Shown here: positions 51,610-63,171 of the stretch, piece after piece
Numbering within the stretch: position 1 is the first letter of the stretch
Layout of the letters: every line of letters begins with the position of its first letter
Origin: Ochotona curzoniae
Taxonomy: Eukaryota > Chordata > Mammalia > Lagomorpha > Ochotonidae
Assembly: GCF_017591425.1 (NCBI RefSeq)
Contig: NW_024467121.1
Coordinates: 22,766,707-22,830,706 of the forward strand
Direction: 5' to 3'
DNA length: 64,000 nucleotides
Translations under genes and position numbers: made by a program
Notes under the pieces: model-generated
Database searches by the model: none
Told to the model about the DNA's origin: nothing
The model's input: only the letters and a program-made list of their open reading frames with translations

Positions 51610-53230
51610 TATTAGTGCTTATTTTTCTGAATGAACTTATCCCTAGTATCCCTTTGGTGCAAGTACTGCTTAGGACCTTGCTCTCAGCTGCTTGCCTCCA
51701 GGTTGCTGACTCTTGCGATTGTTGCCCTACTTCCTGATATGATTTCTTGCTTCTTGGCTCTGTGTCCACTTGTAAAGAAAGGTAATCCTTGGCAGCATTC
51801 AATGCCCAGATCTCTCTGCTTCCCTCTGCAGTTGTTGCATCTGGTTTCCTAGATCTGCTATGACTTGTAGCCACCCAATCCTGGTTTTAAAAATCGGTTA
51901 TTGTTCCATTCTTACTAGCTGGGCTGAAAAATCCTAAGGTTCCAAACGCAGTATCTTGTAAGCTATTCCGAATGTAGCATCTGGGAAGCCTTTTTCATTG
52001 GTTTTGAAGTCATTTAGAGAGGAACTCAGAAAGGCAAAATTCAAACAGGTATGCTTAACTAGGGACCAGCTGTTGGTGCTTGACCTTGTTCTTGGTGGGG
52101 AAGGAAGACCAAAGAGAATTGTAGAGCCCTCAGAGGAGCTCTGGACCGTCTTTCCCCAGGAAGTCATGTGGGCATATGCAGTCACACACGGATACTCTTC
52201 TAGAAATTTGGGTTAGACGTTAGCAAAGTTCTAATTATAAATGTAGGATTAGAAGCAGCAGTATATTTGCATATTCTGAAGACATCAGAGTTTTGAATTA
52301 TTAAGAGCTAGCTGTAAAGCCATGTTTTACTTTAAAAAAGGCCTGAATAATTCAAGTGAGTTGAAGTGTTATGAGCAATAAGCTATAGTGTCATCTAGTG
52401 GCTGTTGGGATAAATTGCATCAACCATAATATCTGGTTTTATATATGATAACAAGACTTGGCTACATTAATGTGATTTATTTTCATTGGGGTTCATAAAT
52501 ATGATAATCATTCGATTTGAGAAGTTTAGAAATATTTCTAGTTGGCAACCAGTTTCCCTACAATTTATAATTTCTCTGCTCTGGCAGTTCTAGTTTTGTA
52601 ATCAGAGACACCACTCTGTTGACCTTCAAATCCATTGTAGATAATCCTTGTGCATAGAGCACTGTGTTAACTATGTATTTTTCTTTCTTTACCCTGATGT
52701 TTTAACATCTGGAGCTTTTCCAACCTAGCAGGGATCACTCAGGGTTAACCAATCCTCAATAAGCAAGTCTTCCAGGAGCCCCTTATAGCTGGCAAATCAA
52801 CCAAATCAGGAATGTATACCTCCACCACCTACTTTATCCTTTGCATGCTGGGAATATGATCCAGCTGCGACAATGTATATTCCCAGCTGGTTTGTACTCC
52901 TGGGACTTGCTTCTTTTCTTCCTAGCATTTGATAGTTTGAAATATGCTGTCAGTATCTTCGGGCAATTTTTCCCTTCACTCAAACATTGGCCTTTGAGAT
53001 AGGACCCCAGAAACCTCTAGGCCCTTGGTCTCCTTTCCTTACCAACAGTTCTCTGCCAACCTTTCTTCATTTCCCTATTTGAACATTATGGTTGATCATC
53101 TGATTCCTGTCTCTCGTGAGCAATCTAATCCATCTAATCAGAGATTCTATTAATTGGAGATTTCTAAACAGAGAGGACTTCATGTAGCCTGGATTTTCTG
53201 GTCCCATGGAAGCTGTAAGACCAGCTTCCA
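51610..53230. other. Unassigned intronic sequence
   Basis: 1.6 kb without a SINE. No exon or repeat recognised. Confidence 0.5.
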
Positions 53231-53490
53231 GGTCCTGCATAGTGGCCTAGTGGTTAGAATCCTCGCTTTGCACATGCCAGGATCACATATTGGTGCTAGT
53301 TCGTGTTCTGACTACTCCACTTCGTATCCAGCTCTCTGTCTGAGGCCTGAAAGCAGTGGAAGATGACCCAAGGCCTTGGGACCCTGAACCCACATGGGAG
53401 AACTAGAAGAAGCTTCTGGCTTTGGATCAGATCAGCTCTGGCTATTGCGGCCATTTAAAGATAAACGAAATTTGGGGGAAAAAAAAGGCC
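53231..53490 (+). mobile_element. CSINE lacking most of the 3' region
   Basis: CCAGGTCCTGCATAGTGGCC head, body to GGCTATTGCGGCCATTTAAA, then an A-rich run. The AAGATCTTCCTCTCTGTC segment is missing. AGACCAGCTTCCAGG before and GGCCAGTTTCCAAGACT after may be a diverged target duplication. Confidence 0.78.
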
Positions 53491-53605
53491 AGTTTCCAAG
53501 ACTAAGGTCTGTATCGCAGACAAACACTCCAAGAATAGGCTAGAACCCATGACTCTTTCTTCTCTTATTGCTTCTGTGCCTGGAGATGGCTCCATGTTTG
53601 TTTGT

Positions 53606-53890
53606 TTATTTATTTTTTGAAGGATTTACTTATTTTACATGGGAAGTCAGAGTTACAAAGAGAGAGGGACAGAGTGGTTGGAGCTGAGCTGATCCAAAGC
53701 TAGGAGCCAGGAGTTTCTTCAAGGTCTCCTACATGGGTGCATGAATCCAAGAACTTGAGCCATCCTCTGCTGCTTTCCCAGGCCATAAACAAGGAATTGG
53801 ATGGGAAACAAGGAGCCAGAACTTGAATTGATGCCCCATAGGATGCTAGCAGGTGGAAGATTAGTTTGCCATGGCATTACACTGGCCCCC
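53606..53890 (-). mobile_element. CSINE, old, reverse
   Basis: GAAGGATTTACTTATTTTAC reverse tail, shortened GAGAGAGGGACAGAG region, and a head ending GCATTACACTGGCCCCC. Confidence 0.75.
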
Positions 53891-53896
53891 TTGTTA

Positions 53897-53951
53897 CTCC
53901 TCCTCCTTCTTCTTTTTCCTCTTCTTCCTGTTCTTTCTCTTCTTCTTCTTC
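53897..53951 (+). repeat. Pyrimidine tract (CTT)n between two reverse SINEs
   Basis: About 55 bp of CTC/CTT. It is the expanded A-rich tail of the SINE that follows, seen in reverse. Confidence 0.85.
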
Positions 53952-54224
53952 AAGATGTGTCTATCTTTATTGGAAAGGCAGATTTACAGACAGAGGAGAG
54001 ACAGAAAGACTTCTTTCTGCTGTCTCACTTCCCAAATGGCTGCAATGGTCAGAGCTGAGCCGATCTGAAGCCAGGAGCCAGGAGCTTCCACATGGATGCA
54101 GGGTCCTAAGGCCATCCTCTGCTGTTTTCTCCGGCTATGAGCAGGGAGCTGGATGGGAAGTGAAGCAACCTGGACATGAACTGTTGCCCATATTGGATCC
54201 ATATGAACCACTGCACTGGGCTCC
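53952..54224 (-). mobile_element. CSINE, reverse
   Basis: AAGATGTGTCTATCTTTATT reverse tail, AGCCAGGAGCCAGGAGCTTC body with about 25 bp lost, and a head ending CACTGCACTGGGCTCCC. Confidence 0.8.
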
Positions 54225-54253
54225 CATTGTTACTTCTTAAAATACTTCTTATT

Positions 54254-54573
54254 GGGCCCGGCGCGGTGGCGCAGTGGTTAAGGTCCTCGCTTTGCATGCC
54301 CGGGATCCCATATGGGCGCCGGTTCTAATACCGGTGGCCCCTCTTCCCTTCCAGCTCCCTGCTTGTGGCCTGGGAAAGCAGTCGAGGACGGCCCAAAGCT
54401 TTGGGACCCTGCACCCATGTGGGAGACCCGGAAGAGGCTCCTGGCTTCAGATCGGCATAGTATCGGCCCGTTGCGCTCACTTGGGGCGTGAACCATCAGA
54501 CGGAAGATCTTCCTCTCTGTCTCTCCTCTCTGTATATCCGCCTTTCCAATAAAAATAAAATAAATCTTTTTAA
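54254..54573 (+). mobile_element. CSINE, young, with 15-bp target duplication
   Basis: GGGCCCGGCGCGGTGGCGCA head with B-box-like GGTTCTAATACC, complete body, AATAAAATAAATCTTTTTAA tail. AAAATACTTCTTATT flanks it exactly at 54239-54253 and 54574-54588. One of the best-preserved copies in the window. Confidence 0.96.
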
Positions 54574-54594
54574 AAAATACTTCTTATTTTGTGC

Positions 54595-56010
54595 CACTAA
54601 AAGTTGTGTGTGCGATAGGGAGCAACCCAGACCAGGCCAGAGGAAGAACCCCCCCAGCATATATTTGGCATAGTTAGGGGGTAGACCAGGCTGAACCTGT
54701 TCACATCAACCGCTGGTGAATCAGAGCACCAGAATAGAGTGTGGGTCAGGCCGGGTTCGGTCGCGACACAAACCAGTGCACATTACAGAAAGCCAAGGTG
54801 GAGTGAGTCATACCAGATGTGGTTGCAGTGCCCAAACAGCACACCTGAGAACCGGGGAAGAGGAGCAGAGCCGGCAGGGGGGATGTGGGCTCCCCTGCTG
54901 GACTGGAAAGCATGAGTTGGGTGGAGGTAGATCAGACCAAGCAGGGCTACAACAGCTGTAGGCCTCATGTGAGTTAGATCAGGGAAGGGCCAGGTTGGGC
55001 TGACTGTTCCGACTGATGCAAGCAAAAATCAGAGTGGGTGAGGGTTGGCTGGGCTTTGCTGCAGCATCAGCTCGCACAGGCTGGTACTGGGAGCTTATTC
55101 TGTCAAATTAAACTCCAGAACCACCTGGAGAATGCACAATCTGGGAGTGGAGAATGGCCTAGTAGGGAGATAACCCTCTTGGGTTACCACTCCCACTGTA
55201 GAGAAAACCAGGACAGAGGCAGGGATGGCTAGACAGAAAGGCACCCACCAGTATATGTGTGGGCTGGATAATAGGGCAGGTTGGGTTGGACTAGGCTTCA
55301 ATGCTCATTGACATGTACAAGAGCTAAATGGGATGTGGAACAGACTGAACAAGTTGGTACATTCTGGCAAGCATGGGAATCAGGGTAGGGGGCAGGCCTG
55401 GTGGGGGTTATGGGGAGTTGCCCCAGCTAGGCTGCAGCTCCCACTGGTTTGCATGAGGACGAGTATGAAGTGGGCAGGATTGAGCTGGACTATAACACCC
55501 ATTGATTCACACGGAAGACAGGGCTGGAAACAGAATTGATCCAGCAATTGCAACCACCAGCATGTGCATAAGCTAATTGGGGTGATGGACTGTGCCGAAC
55601 CCTGAACTGGCAAGCACACAGAAGAATCAGGTCTGGGATCATCTCAGAAGAAGTTTCTTTGGAAATCCCTTCAACTGAACTGCTGATCTCAGAACCCCAA
55701 CATTAAGAGACTATGTCAGCCAGTGGATTCTAAAGAGATTTCATCGGGTTTGGAATGGTGAGATTGACAGCAATTCAGAACTGTTGAACTATCAAAACCA
55801 CTGGAGTAGGACCCTCGGAGCATGCTCCACGTTAGGGACTTGGGATGGGCGGGAGGCTGGGTGGGGCTTTTCCCTTTGTTTCTCCCCTGACCCTAGGTAC
55901 AGGGAAAAAATGATGACATTAGTGTGGAAATGATGGTTTTACCTTCTTTCCTGTAGCCCTTGACCCTTTGTACCCTAAGCAACTAAGTAAGATTATTAAA
56001 AAACAAAAAA
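54595..56010 (+). mobile_element. Tandem-repeat-bearing retroelement, copy 3
   Basis: A degenerate array at 54595-55600 with the same unit themes as the other copies (GCAGGGCTACAACAGC, GGGCTGGATAATAGGGCAGG, CACCCACCAGTATATGTG). A unique block follows (AACTGAACTGCTGATCTCAG, ACTATGTCAGCCAGTGGATT, TATCAAAACCACTGGAGTAG, GGGAGGCTGGGTGGGGCTT), then TTGTACCCTAAGCAACTAAG and an A-rich end. It lies in CATSPERE's largest intron, antisense to that gene. Confidence 0.62.
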
Positions 56011-56251
56011 TGAAAAAAAGTAGTATTTTAGCTTAAAAACAAAAAAAGAAAGTTGTGTCTGTCTATCGTGGGTGGGGAAGGACTCAAGAAAATTCAATCT
56101 GCTTTATCACTAATGGCTTAAAAAAAAAAGCATAGAGGGTGAGAGTGAGAGATGGAGAAATATTGACTGGGGTGGGCTCCTGACACAGAGGTTAGAATGT
56201 TGTTTGGGATATCCATGACCGTAGTAGAACAGCTGCTTCCAACTCCTTTAG

Positions 56252-56598
56252 TTGCCCAGCGCGGTGGCGCAAGTGGTTAAGTCCTCGCCTTGCACGCCAG
56301 GGATCCCATATGGGCACCGGTTCTAATCTCGGCAGCCCCGCTTCCCTTCCAGCTCCCTGCCTGTGGCCCGGGAAAGCAGTCGAGGACAGCCCAAAGCTTT
56401 GGGACCCTGCACCCGTGTGGGAGACCCGGAAGAGGCTCCTGGCTTCGGATCGGCATAGTATCGGCCCGTTGCGCTCACTTGGGGAGTGAATCATCGGACG
56501 GAAGATCTTCCTCTCTGTCTCTCCTCTGTATATCCGCCTTTCCAATAAAAACATAATAAAAATAAATCTTTAAAAAAAAAAAATAAAAAAAATAAAAT
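56252..56598 (+). mobile_element. CSINE, young type
   Basis: GCCCAGCGCGGTGGCGCAAG head (GGC lost at the first base triplet), full body with GGCATAGTATCGGCCCGTTG, and a long A-rich tail broken by AATAAA-like units. Confidence 0.92.
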
Positions 56599-56602
56599 GT
56601 AA

Positions 56603-56773
56603 CCCAGGAGGCAGTGGTGCTGTCTCAACTAGTTGGGAAAATCATCTGGAGTTCTAGGCCCTGGATTCAGCCTGGCCCAGCCACAGCTGATACAGGAATT
56701 TGGGGATAAACCAGCATATGGAAAACTCTGTGTCTTTTCAACTGAATAAAAAAGAAAAAATAAAAGAAAAAAA
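56603..56773 (+). mobile_element. CSINE-like remnant, deleted core
   Basis: CCCAGGAGGCAGTGGTGCTG, GGATTCAGCCTGGCCCAGCC, GGGGATAAACCAGCATATGG and an A-rich tail. The middle half is missing. Confidence 0.5.
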
Positions 56774-57639
56774 TGCGGACTCTATTTCCTTCTATTGCTA
56801 AAGGTTTGCTGATCATTTTCTGTTATTACCACTTCAGAGAGACCACTTCATAAAGATCACAAACATCCAAATCCAGTGGAAAATACTAGCTTATTAGCTC
56901 TCTGAAACTGATGTTTTTATCCCCCCTTTCTTCTGGAAAATTCCTATTCCCATTGCTTCTATAATTCTATTTGTGTTGTCCTTGTATTTGTCTGAATATT
57001 CTTTCTGGATCTTGTTTCTGCATTCCATTTCCTTATTACCTCTTGAACATTGTTTTTGGCTTTGTTTTGTCTTGGTAGGGTTAATCTTTGGCTGATAATG
57101 CTTCTCATTTTATGTTATTGCTAAGGAGGATTAGCAACTTGATATTTCCTTTTAGGTGGAGGCGGCTCAATGTGTGGAACACTGTTGGTCTATTTCTGCT
57201 CTTCACTTACTCTGCCAGGGAAGGTGACTGAACTGAGTCATTGAATTCCCATCTTTCTCATGTTGGCCAGCATGCCAAAGGAATGGTGGCTGCAAAAGCT
57301 AGGCTGCAGGGAAATGGAAAGGGATAGTAGTCGTTGATACATGATAGATGGTATGATAGATGAAAGAATCAAAGAGTTGAGAAATAGAAGCCTTCTGTGT
57401 CTATTTTGTGAGAGAAAGAACTGCATTTTATGCGATGGAGTGGAGATAGGGGAGATGATGCAGGAGAGAGAGGTAAAGAATTTTAGAAGCAATAATTCTA
57501 GTTAGGAACGGAGGTGGGACCCTAGTTCCAGACAAAGTGATAAGCCTTAAATATACAGAGAGACCGGCAGCAGTAAAAGACGGAGGTCACAGGTACTTGA
57601 ACATAGACAGGTGAGGGGGAAGAATTTTGTGGAAATTTA
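56774..57639. other. Unassigned intronic sequence
   Basis: Nothing recognised. Confidence 0.5.
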
Positions 57640-57961
57640 GGGCCCAGCGGCATGGCCTAGCAGCTAAAGTCCCTGCATTGAACGTGCCAGGATCCCATAC
57701 GGGCACCAGTTCTAATCCTGGCAGCTCCACTTCCCATCCAGCTCTTTGCTTGTGGCCTGGGAAAGCAGTCAAGGATGGCCCAAAGCCTTGGGATCCTGCA
57801 CTTGCGTTGGAGACCTGGAGGAGGCTCCTGGCTTCAGATGGGCGCAGCTCTGGTCATTGTGGTCAGTAGGGGAGTGAATCGTCAGACGGAAGATCTTCCT
57901 GTCTCTCTTCCTTTCTGTATATATGACTTTGCAATAAAATAAATAAATCTTTTAAAAAAAG
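57640..57961 (+). mobile_element. CSINE, full length, GGCTAAAG/TTGAACG head type
   Basis: GGGCCCAGCGGCATGGCCTA head with CATTGAACGTGCC, complete body, AATAAAATAAATAAATCTTT tail. Confidence 0.9.
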
Positions 57962-59434
57962 AAATTTGTGCAAGTTTGTGGATTATATCTTCATCCTTGG
58001 ACCTGTTTCCCCTCCTCATTTTCTTTTCCTTACCACTCAGAAGTATCACTTACCAAGTTTTGCTTATTACAATTGCTATTTTTTCATAGATGATTTTTAT
58101 TCTTTGTCCTTGTTTCTCTTTCAGTCATCTGTTATTCCTAAATGCACGTCACTAGCTGTTCTTCCTGCTTAGACTCAGTTCCCTGAAATTCACCTTGTGT
58201 GATTTTCTTGGAGACAACTAACTGGCCAAAATAAGTACTGGCTCATGCCACTGTGCCACAGAACGGCTAGAACGCCTTACAGGATCCTGCCAACACCTCT
58301 CTGTCTGGGAGATTTCCAGCTTTTCCCTTGACACTTCCAAACTCACTTTGTAACATCAGGTTGTTTGCATTATAGACTTTCTTGCTCAAAGATACTGCTT
58401 TTGTTTTCCTGTGGAATTTGCTTTACCCTCCCTTTCTCTGCCTCTAATTATTGTTACTGATAGTCATGATTCTTTATGGTTCTATGACTAAGCTCTGATG
58501 CAAGTTTTCCAGACTTCACCTCCTTTCATGACTGGGTCACATTATTCTCTTTGGAGTTTCATAAGTTTCGTAAGTTTCCACTTTTGGTCCAGTTCCCTGC
58601 TAACATGCCTGTGAAGGTCCCTGAACACGTCCACATGCCATTCTTTTCTGTCATTCCACATAGCACACCAACTCTTATGGGTCTACAATGCACAAGACTT
58701 CAGCTTGGCAGGGTAAAGATCCTGTGATTTTTCTTTGAACTTCCAGTGTATCAACACAGAGCTTCACATAAAGGTGTTTAACGATGATGAGCTGGTTTGA
58801 CAATTGTACATCTCTGGGAAAGAACATTAATTAAAAAAAAAATTCCTGGTGGATGAAGTATTGCACAATAAATATATGAACAAGCAAAAATAGGCCTTAG
58901 TGGAAGAAAGAATATCTTGGACAGCCAGGAGAAACACTGACATGACTGGATGTCTAGAAGAAGATCAAAACTGAAGATGGCAGATGAGCCCGATAGCACA
59001 GAGAACAATGGCAGGAGTGTAGGTGCAGGGTGGCAGAAGGAAAAGGCACAGGTATAATCTTCAAAGGGCCATGGGAGGGGGCGCTGGGAGCAGAACAGGC
59101 TGGCAGAATCTTCTGAGTCCCAGCAGGGAAATGGTGGGTGGCAAAACGAATTCGGAGCTCTTGATTCATGACTTGTACACCAACACACCCTGAGATCTCA
59201 GAAAGCATCCCTCCCCCACAAGAGGTCCCTAAAAGCTCAAGGTCTTTCTTGACTAAAATTTTAGTGTTGTAGGATAGAAATTCCACTTGTAGTCATTTCC
59301 CCTCACAGTATAACTGGACAGGTGTCCAAACAGGTAAGTCATTACATAGTCATCACAATTTCATTTAGAATGCCTAAAATAGTGGAAATGGGACACTTGC
59401 CTCTCGTAGTTTTCTGCATTTTAAGTTTTGTATT
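57962..59434. other. Unassigned intronic sequence
   Basis: 1.47 kb without a SINE. No exon with matching frame was found although it lies in the largest CATSPERE intron. A 136-codon minus frame (58778-59188) has no recognised family. Confidence 0.5.
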
Positions 59435-59788
59435 GGGGCCCGGCGGCGTGGCCTAGCGGCTAAAGTCCTCATCTTGAACGCACTGCGCCGGGATCCCATA
59501 TGGGCGCCGGTTCTGATCCCAGCAGCTCCACTTCCTATCCAGCTCCCTGATTGTGGCTTGGGAAAGTAGTCGAGGACAGCCCAAAGCCTTGGGACTCTGC
59601 ACCTGTGTGGGATACCAGGAAGAAGTTCCTGGATCCTGGCTTTGGATTGGCATAGCATCGGCCGTTGCGCTCACTTGGGGAGTGAATCATCAGACAGAAG
59701 ATCTTCCTCTCTGTCTCTCCTCCTCTCTGTATATCTGCCTTTCCAATAAAAATAAAATAAATCTTAAAAAAGGAAAAAAAAAAGAAAG
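59435..59788 (+). mobile_element. CSINE, full length, GGCTAAAG/TTGAACG head type with short insertion
   Basis: GGGCCCGGCGGCGTGGCCTA head. TTGAACGCACTGCGCCGGGA carries about 7 extra bases compared with TTGAACGCCCTGGGA at 32343. Full body, AATAAAAATAAAATAAATCT tail. Confidence 0.92.
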
Positions 59789-59876
59789 AAATCTTATCCT
59801 CCTGGGTTTCAGCTATTCCATTGCATCCTTTCTCAACTGTTAGAAACTACATTTAACTACTACTAAAAATCAATCT

Positions 59877-60390
59877 TGGGTCTGGTGTTGAGGCACAGTG
59901 GACTAAGTCATTGCTTACATTGCCAGGGTCCCACATGGGTGATGGTTTAAGTTCCTGCTGCTCTATTTTTTTTTTTTTTAACAGAGAAAAGGTGAGACAA
60001 AGCAAAAGATCTTCCATCTGGTATTTCACTCTCCGGATGGCTGCAAAGGCCAGAGCTGAGCCAATCTGAATCCAGGAATCAGGAGCCTCTTCTGGGTCTT
60101 CCATTCAGTTTCAGGATCCCAGGGTCTTGGGTCATCTCCACTGCTTTCCAGGGCATAAGGAGGGAGCTGGATGGGAAGTGGAACTGTCTACTGTTCTACT
60201 TTCGACATAGCTCTCTGCTAACATGCCAGGGAAGGCAGCACAGGATGACCCAGTGCTTGGGTCCCTAACTCATGTGGGGGACCTGGATGAAGCTCCCAGT
60301 TCCTGGCTTTTTGCAACCATATAGAGGGTGAACCAATAGATGGAAAATCTTCATCTGTTTGTCTATCTGTCACACTCTCTAAAGAAACCA
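59877..60390 (+). mobile_element. Old CSINE split by a nested reverse SINE
   Basis: Head at 59877-59967 (GGGTCTGGTGTTGAGGCACA) and continuation at 60187-60390 (CTGTTCTACTTTCGACATAG to the 3' body) form one element. CTGCTCTAT / CTGTTCTAC on the two sides of the insert is the likely duplicated target. Confidence 0.75.
59968..60186 (-). mobile_element. CSINE, 5'-truncated, nested in another SINE
   Basis: A T13 reverse tail, then AACAGAGAAAAGGTGAGACA through GGAGCTGGATGGGAAGTGGA. The tRNA-like head is missing, as in 5'-truncated L1-mediated insertions. Confidence 0.78.
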
Positions 60391-60510
60391 AGTCTTATTG
60401 AGTACTCAAAAATATTTACATTATTACATGCATGAGTAATTTATCTTGTTCTCAAATTTTATTTTCAAACTTTTGAAATAAGTTAGTAATTTTGATGAGT
60501 GTATACTTAC

Positions 60511-60590
60511 AATTGAATCACAGGTTGGAACTTTTCTGTAAAATTTAGCCTCTTGGGGCAGCCATAGAGTTCCCAGGCATATCTTACTTT
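60511..60590 (-). CDS. CATSPERE: CATSPERE internal coding exon
   Basis: An 80-nt exon with acceptor TTTTCTAG and donor GTAAGT from 60510. It starts in phase 0 and reads KVRYAWELYGCPKRLNFTEK, then FQPVIQ, with two bases completing Leu in the next exon. The Trp-Glu-Leu-Tyr-Gly-Cys-Pro motif is typical of the CatSper-epsilon ectodomain. The Asn-Phe-Thr sequon is a likely N-glycosylation site. The intron that follows is the longest in the window at 10758 bp. Confidence 0.9.
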
Positions 60591-60661
60591 CTAGAAAAGG
60601 AAAAATTGTTTTAGTTATTTTACATATTTGGACCATAAGTAAAATTACAATTTTCTTTCAA

Positions 60662-60985
60662 AAAAGATTTATTATTTTTTTATTTGAAAGGCAGATCTAC
60701 AGAGAGAAGAAGAGACAGAAAGATATTCAATCCACTCGTTCACTACCCAGATGGTTCTACAATATCTGGCACTGAGTTGATCTGAAGCCAGGAACCAGGA
60801 GCTTCTCCTGGGTCTCCCACACAGACATAGGGTCCCAAGGCTTTGGGCCATCTTTCAATGCTTTCCCAGGTCACAAGCAGGGAGCTGGATGGGAAGTGCA
60901 GTAGCAAGATATGAATCAGCACCCGTATGGAATCCTAGTGCTTGCAAGGGGAGATTAACCTGTTAAGCTACCACACAGTACTCCA
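60662..60985 (-). mobile_element. CSINE, full length, reverse, filling a 412-bp CATSPERE intron
   Basis: AAAAGATTTATTATTTTTTT reverse tail, body, and a head ending AGCTACCACACAGTACTCC. It takes up about 80% of the intron between the 34-nt and 80-nt exons, in sense with the gene. Confidence 0.87.
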
Positions 60986-61002
60986 AATTACAACTTTCTT
61001 AC

Positions 61003-61036
61003 CAAGTTTTTAGATGGTCGATCCCTCAGATATGAC
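61003..61036 (-). CDS. CATSPERE: CATSPERE microexon
   Basis: A 34-nt exon, too short for ORF-based detection. It is bounded by an acceptor TTTTTACAG after an uninterrupted T run and a donor GTAAGA from 61002. It carries one base completing Lys and then SYLRDRPSKNL, ending in phase 0. Both junctions keep the frame with the exons on either side (VIDK|SYLR and KNL|KVRY), and this is the strongest argument that the microexon is real. It is separated from the next exon by an intron of only 412 bp, almost entirely a SINE. Confidence 0.87.
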
Positions 61037-61942
61037 CTGTAAAAAAAAAAAAGAGAAAGAGAGACACTTTCTCATGATCATTTTCTTTTTTCCAAACTTA
61101 AACACTAAACTATGACTTTTTTTTTTAGCAGTAAGAAGATACAACAGAAGTCAATGGATGAATGGAATCATAAAATACTGAATGCTTACTAAGTTTCAGG
61201 CAACTTGACACATATTAATGTATGCTTACTGCACTCTTGCCCTCCGCTGTAGACATTGCACTAGTCTCAGAAATTATATGAAAGTTGTTCAAGACTACAA
61301 ACTTTGTCACACTCTGAGAAGGATGAACAGCTTTAAAGCTGATGTGCACTGTGCTATTCTAAGGCGTTTCTTCCCAGGATGTTAACAGATGCAAGTGAAA
61401 GGTACGTCACAATCTGCAACACTGGATGTGTATTTTCAACCTCAGCTACCTCCTTAGATTTCTCAACAGAATCCATCCTGTCCAGGAAACAGAAGCACCC
61501 TCCACCACACATTTCCTGCCTTGTCAGTCCTCAAAGCCGTTGTGTTCTCACGCTCCAAGGTACAGACTCAGGGAACTGACATCCCAGGCATGCAGCTTAT
61601 TTTATAATCTTGGGTGCAGCTGCCACATGGACACCAAAAAGCAGCGTCCTCACCAACTGTTCAATGATTATTTCTCACTGTTCCATTTTACCAAGTGCCT
61701 TCCTCAAGTTTAGCAAGCTGGGAACATTTGAGCTTGCCACCACTTCCTTCCTGACCTTCTTGAGATTTAATAAAGTCACTTAAGGGATGTTAAACATTGT
61801 TTCACTTATTTTAATGAAGCAGAATTAGAAAATTTCAGCTTTCTCAACGGTTCTTTTACATATTTCAGGGACATGGACTTCCACATTTTTCTCAGCATGA
61901 TAAATTTAAAAATAAAGATAAAAATTAATTTTGCTTAATTAT
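61037..61942. other. Unassigned intronic sequence
   Basis: Nothing recognised. The 95-codon frame at 61426-61713 has no family resemblance. Confidence 0.5.
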
Positions 61943-62272
61943 TTTTAAAAATTTATTTATTTTTATTGGAAAGGCAGACATTCTATTTAAAGAGAGAAGG
62001 ATATATATAGAGAAAGATCTTTCATCTGTTGGTTTACTCCCTAAGAAGCCACTACAACCAGAGCTGAGCTGATCTGAAGCCAGGAGCCAGGAGCTTTTTC
62101 CAAGTCCCTCACACAAGTCCAGGGTCCCAAAGTTTTGGGGCATCCTCCACCGCTTTCCCAGGCAACAGAGAGCAGATGGGAAGTGGAGCAGCCAGGACAC
62201 GAACCAGTGCCCATATGGGATCCCAGCACATGCAAGGCGAGAATTTAGCCACTAGGCTATCATGCCATGCTT
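61943..62272 (-). mobile_element. CSINE, full length, reverse
   Basis: TTTTAAAAATTTATTTATTT reverse tail, body with a short deletion at GGCAACAGAGAGCAGATGGG, and a head ending GGCTATCATGCCATGC. TTAATTATTTTT before and TTAATTACTCTT after suggest a target duplication. Confidence 0.87.
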
Positions 62273-62744
62273 AATTACTCTTTAAGAAATCATAGTATCC
62301 ACATATTTGTAAAATTAAATACAAAATATAACACATAGTTAGCAGAGTATTTAATGTCAAAATTTTTCTGGTAAATCCATAACTTCTAATTTAACTACAG
62401 TCAGATAGAATTAGACAAAAACTCTGGAGCAGAAAAATATCCTCAAGTTTTTCCTATAATGGTGGGAGCAATATAGGTTTTGAGAATACAAATAGATGGG
62501 TAAGACTTGCTTTTTTTTCCCTTAAATCCAATTGCATTAATGGAACAGACTATGATTCTTTCTCGTGAATATTTTCAATAAGGCAATTATAGTGTTGACA
62601 CATTTCGTTTAATGCTAAAATTGTGCAATGTCAAGCTAAACATACATGGATGTTAATAGGAGTAGAGTGAATAAATACTGACTGTAAATTATTGGTAATA
62701 CATCAATATAAAATTTAGTATTTATGTTAAATACTATTTCTTAC
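62273..62744. other. Unassigned intronic sequence
   Basis: AT-rich. Nothing recognised. Confidence 0.5.
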
Positions 62745-62795
62745 TTGTCAATCACATAAGAAAAGTCATGGTGAAGACAGTTCTTTTTGTGAAAT
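62745..62795 (-). CDS. CATSPERE: CATSPERE internal coding exon
   Basis: A 51-nt exon with acceptor TTTGCAG after a long T tract and donor GTAAG from 62744. It enters with one base completing Gly, then reads FHKKNCLHHDFSYVID, and leaves two bases (AA) that complete Lys in the next exon. Only this frame is open; the other two meet stops or break the junctions. The Cys and His-His-Asp stretch is part of the conserved CatSper-epsilon ectodomain. Introns on either side are 1103 bp and 1708 bp; the upstream one holds three SINEs. Confidence 0.88.
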
Positions 62796-62851
62796 CTGCA
62801 AAAAAAAAAAAAATGAAGTTAAATACCATTCCTTAAATATATATACATTTT

Positions 62852-63146
62852 TAAAAGATTTACAGAGAGAAGGAGAGACAGAAAGAGCTTCCATCCACTG
62901 GTTCACTCCCCAGGTGGCTGCAATGGCTGGTGCTGAGCCAATCCAAAGCCAGGAGCATGGAGTTTCTTCTGGGTTTCCCATGCAGGTGAGGATCCCAAGG
63001 CTCTTGGCTGTCCTCAATTGCTTTCCCAGGCCACAAGCAGGGAGATGGGTGGGAAGTGGAGCAGCTGGGATATGAACTGGCACTCATATGGGAATCTGGT
63101 GTATACAAGGTGAGGACTTTAACCATTAGGCTACAATGCCAGGCTA
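62852..63146 (-). mobile_element. CSINE, reverse, short tail
   Basis: AAAAGATTTACAGAGAGAAG: the AATAAA part of the tail is missing. Full body, and a head ending GGCTACAATGCCAGGCT. It lies 56 bp upstream of the 51-nt CATSPERE exon. Confidence 0.85.
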
Positions 63147-63171
63147 TACATATATATAACATTTACATTTT

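Noticed and set aside
60511..60590. The possibility of an additional CATSPERE exon in the 10.8-kb intron that follows.
   Set aside because: The junction with 49752-49653 is in frame and the joined peptide (FQPVIQ-L-FNENG) reads as continuous conserved sequence. No further exon with matching phase was seen.
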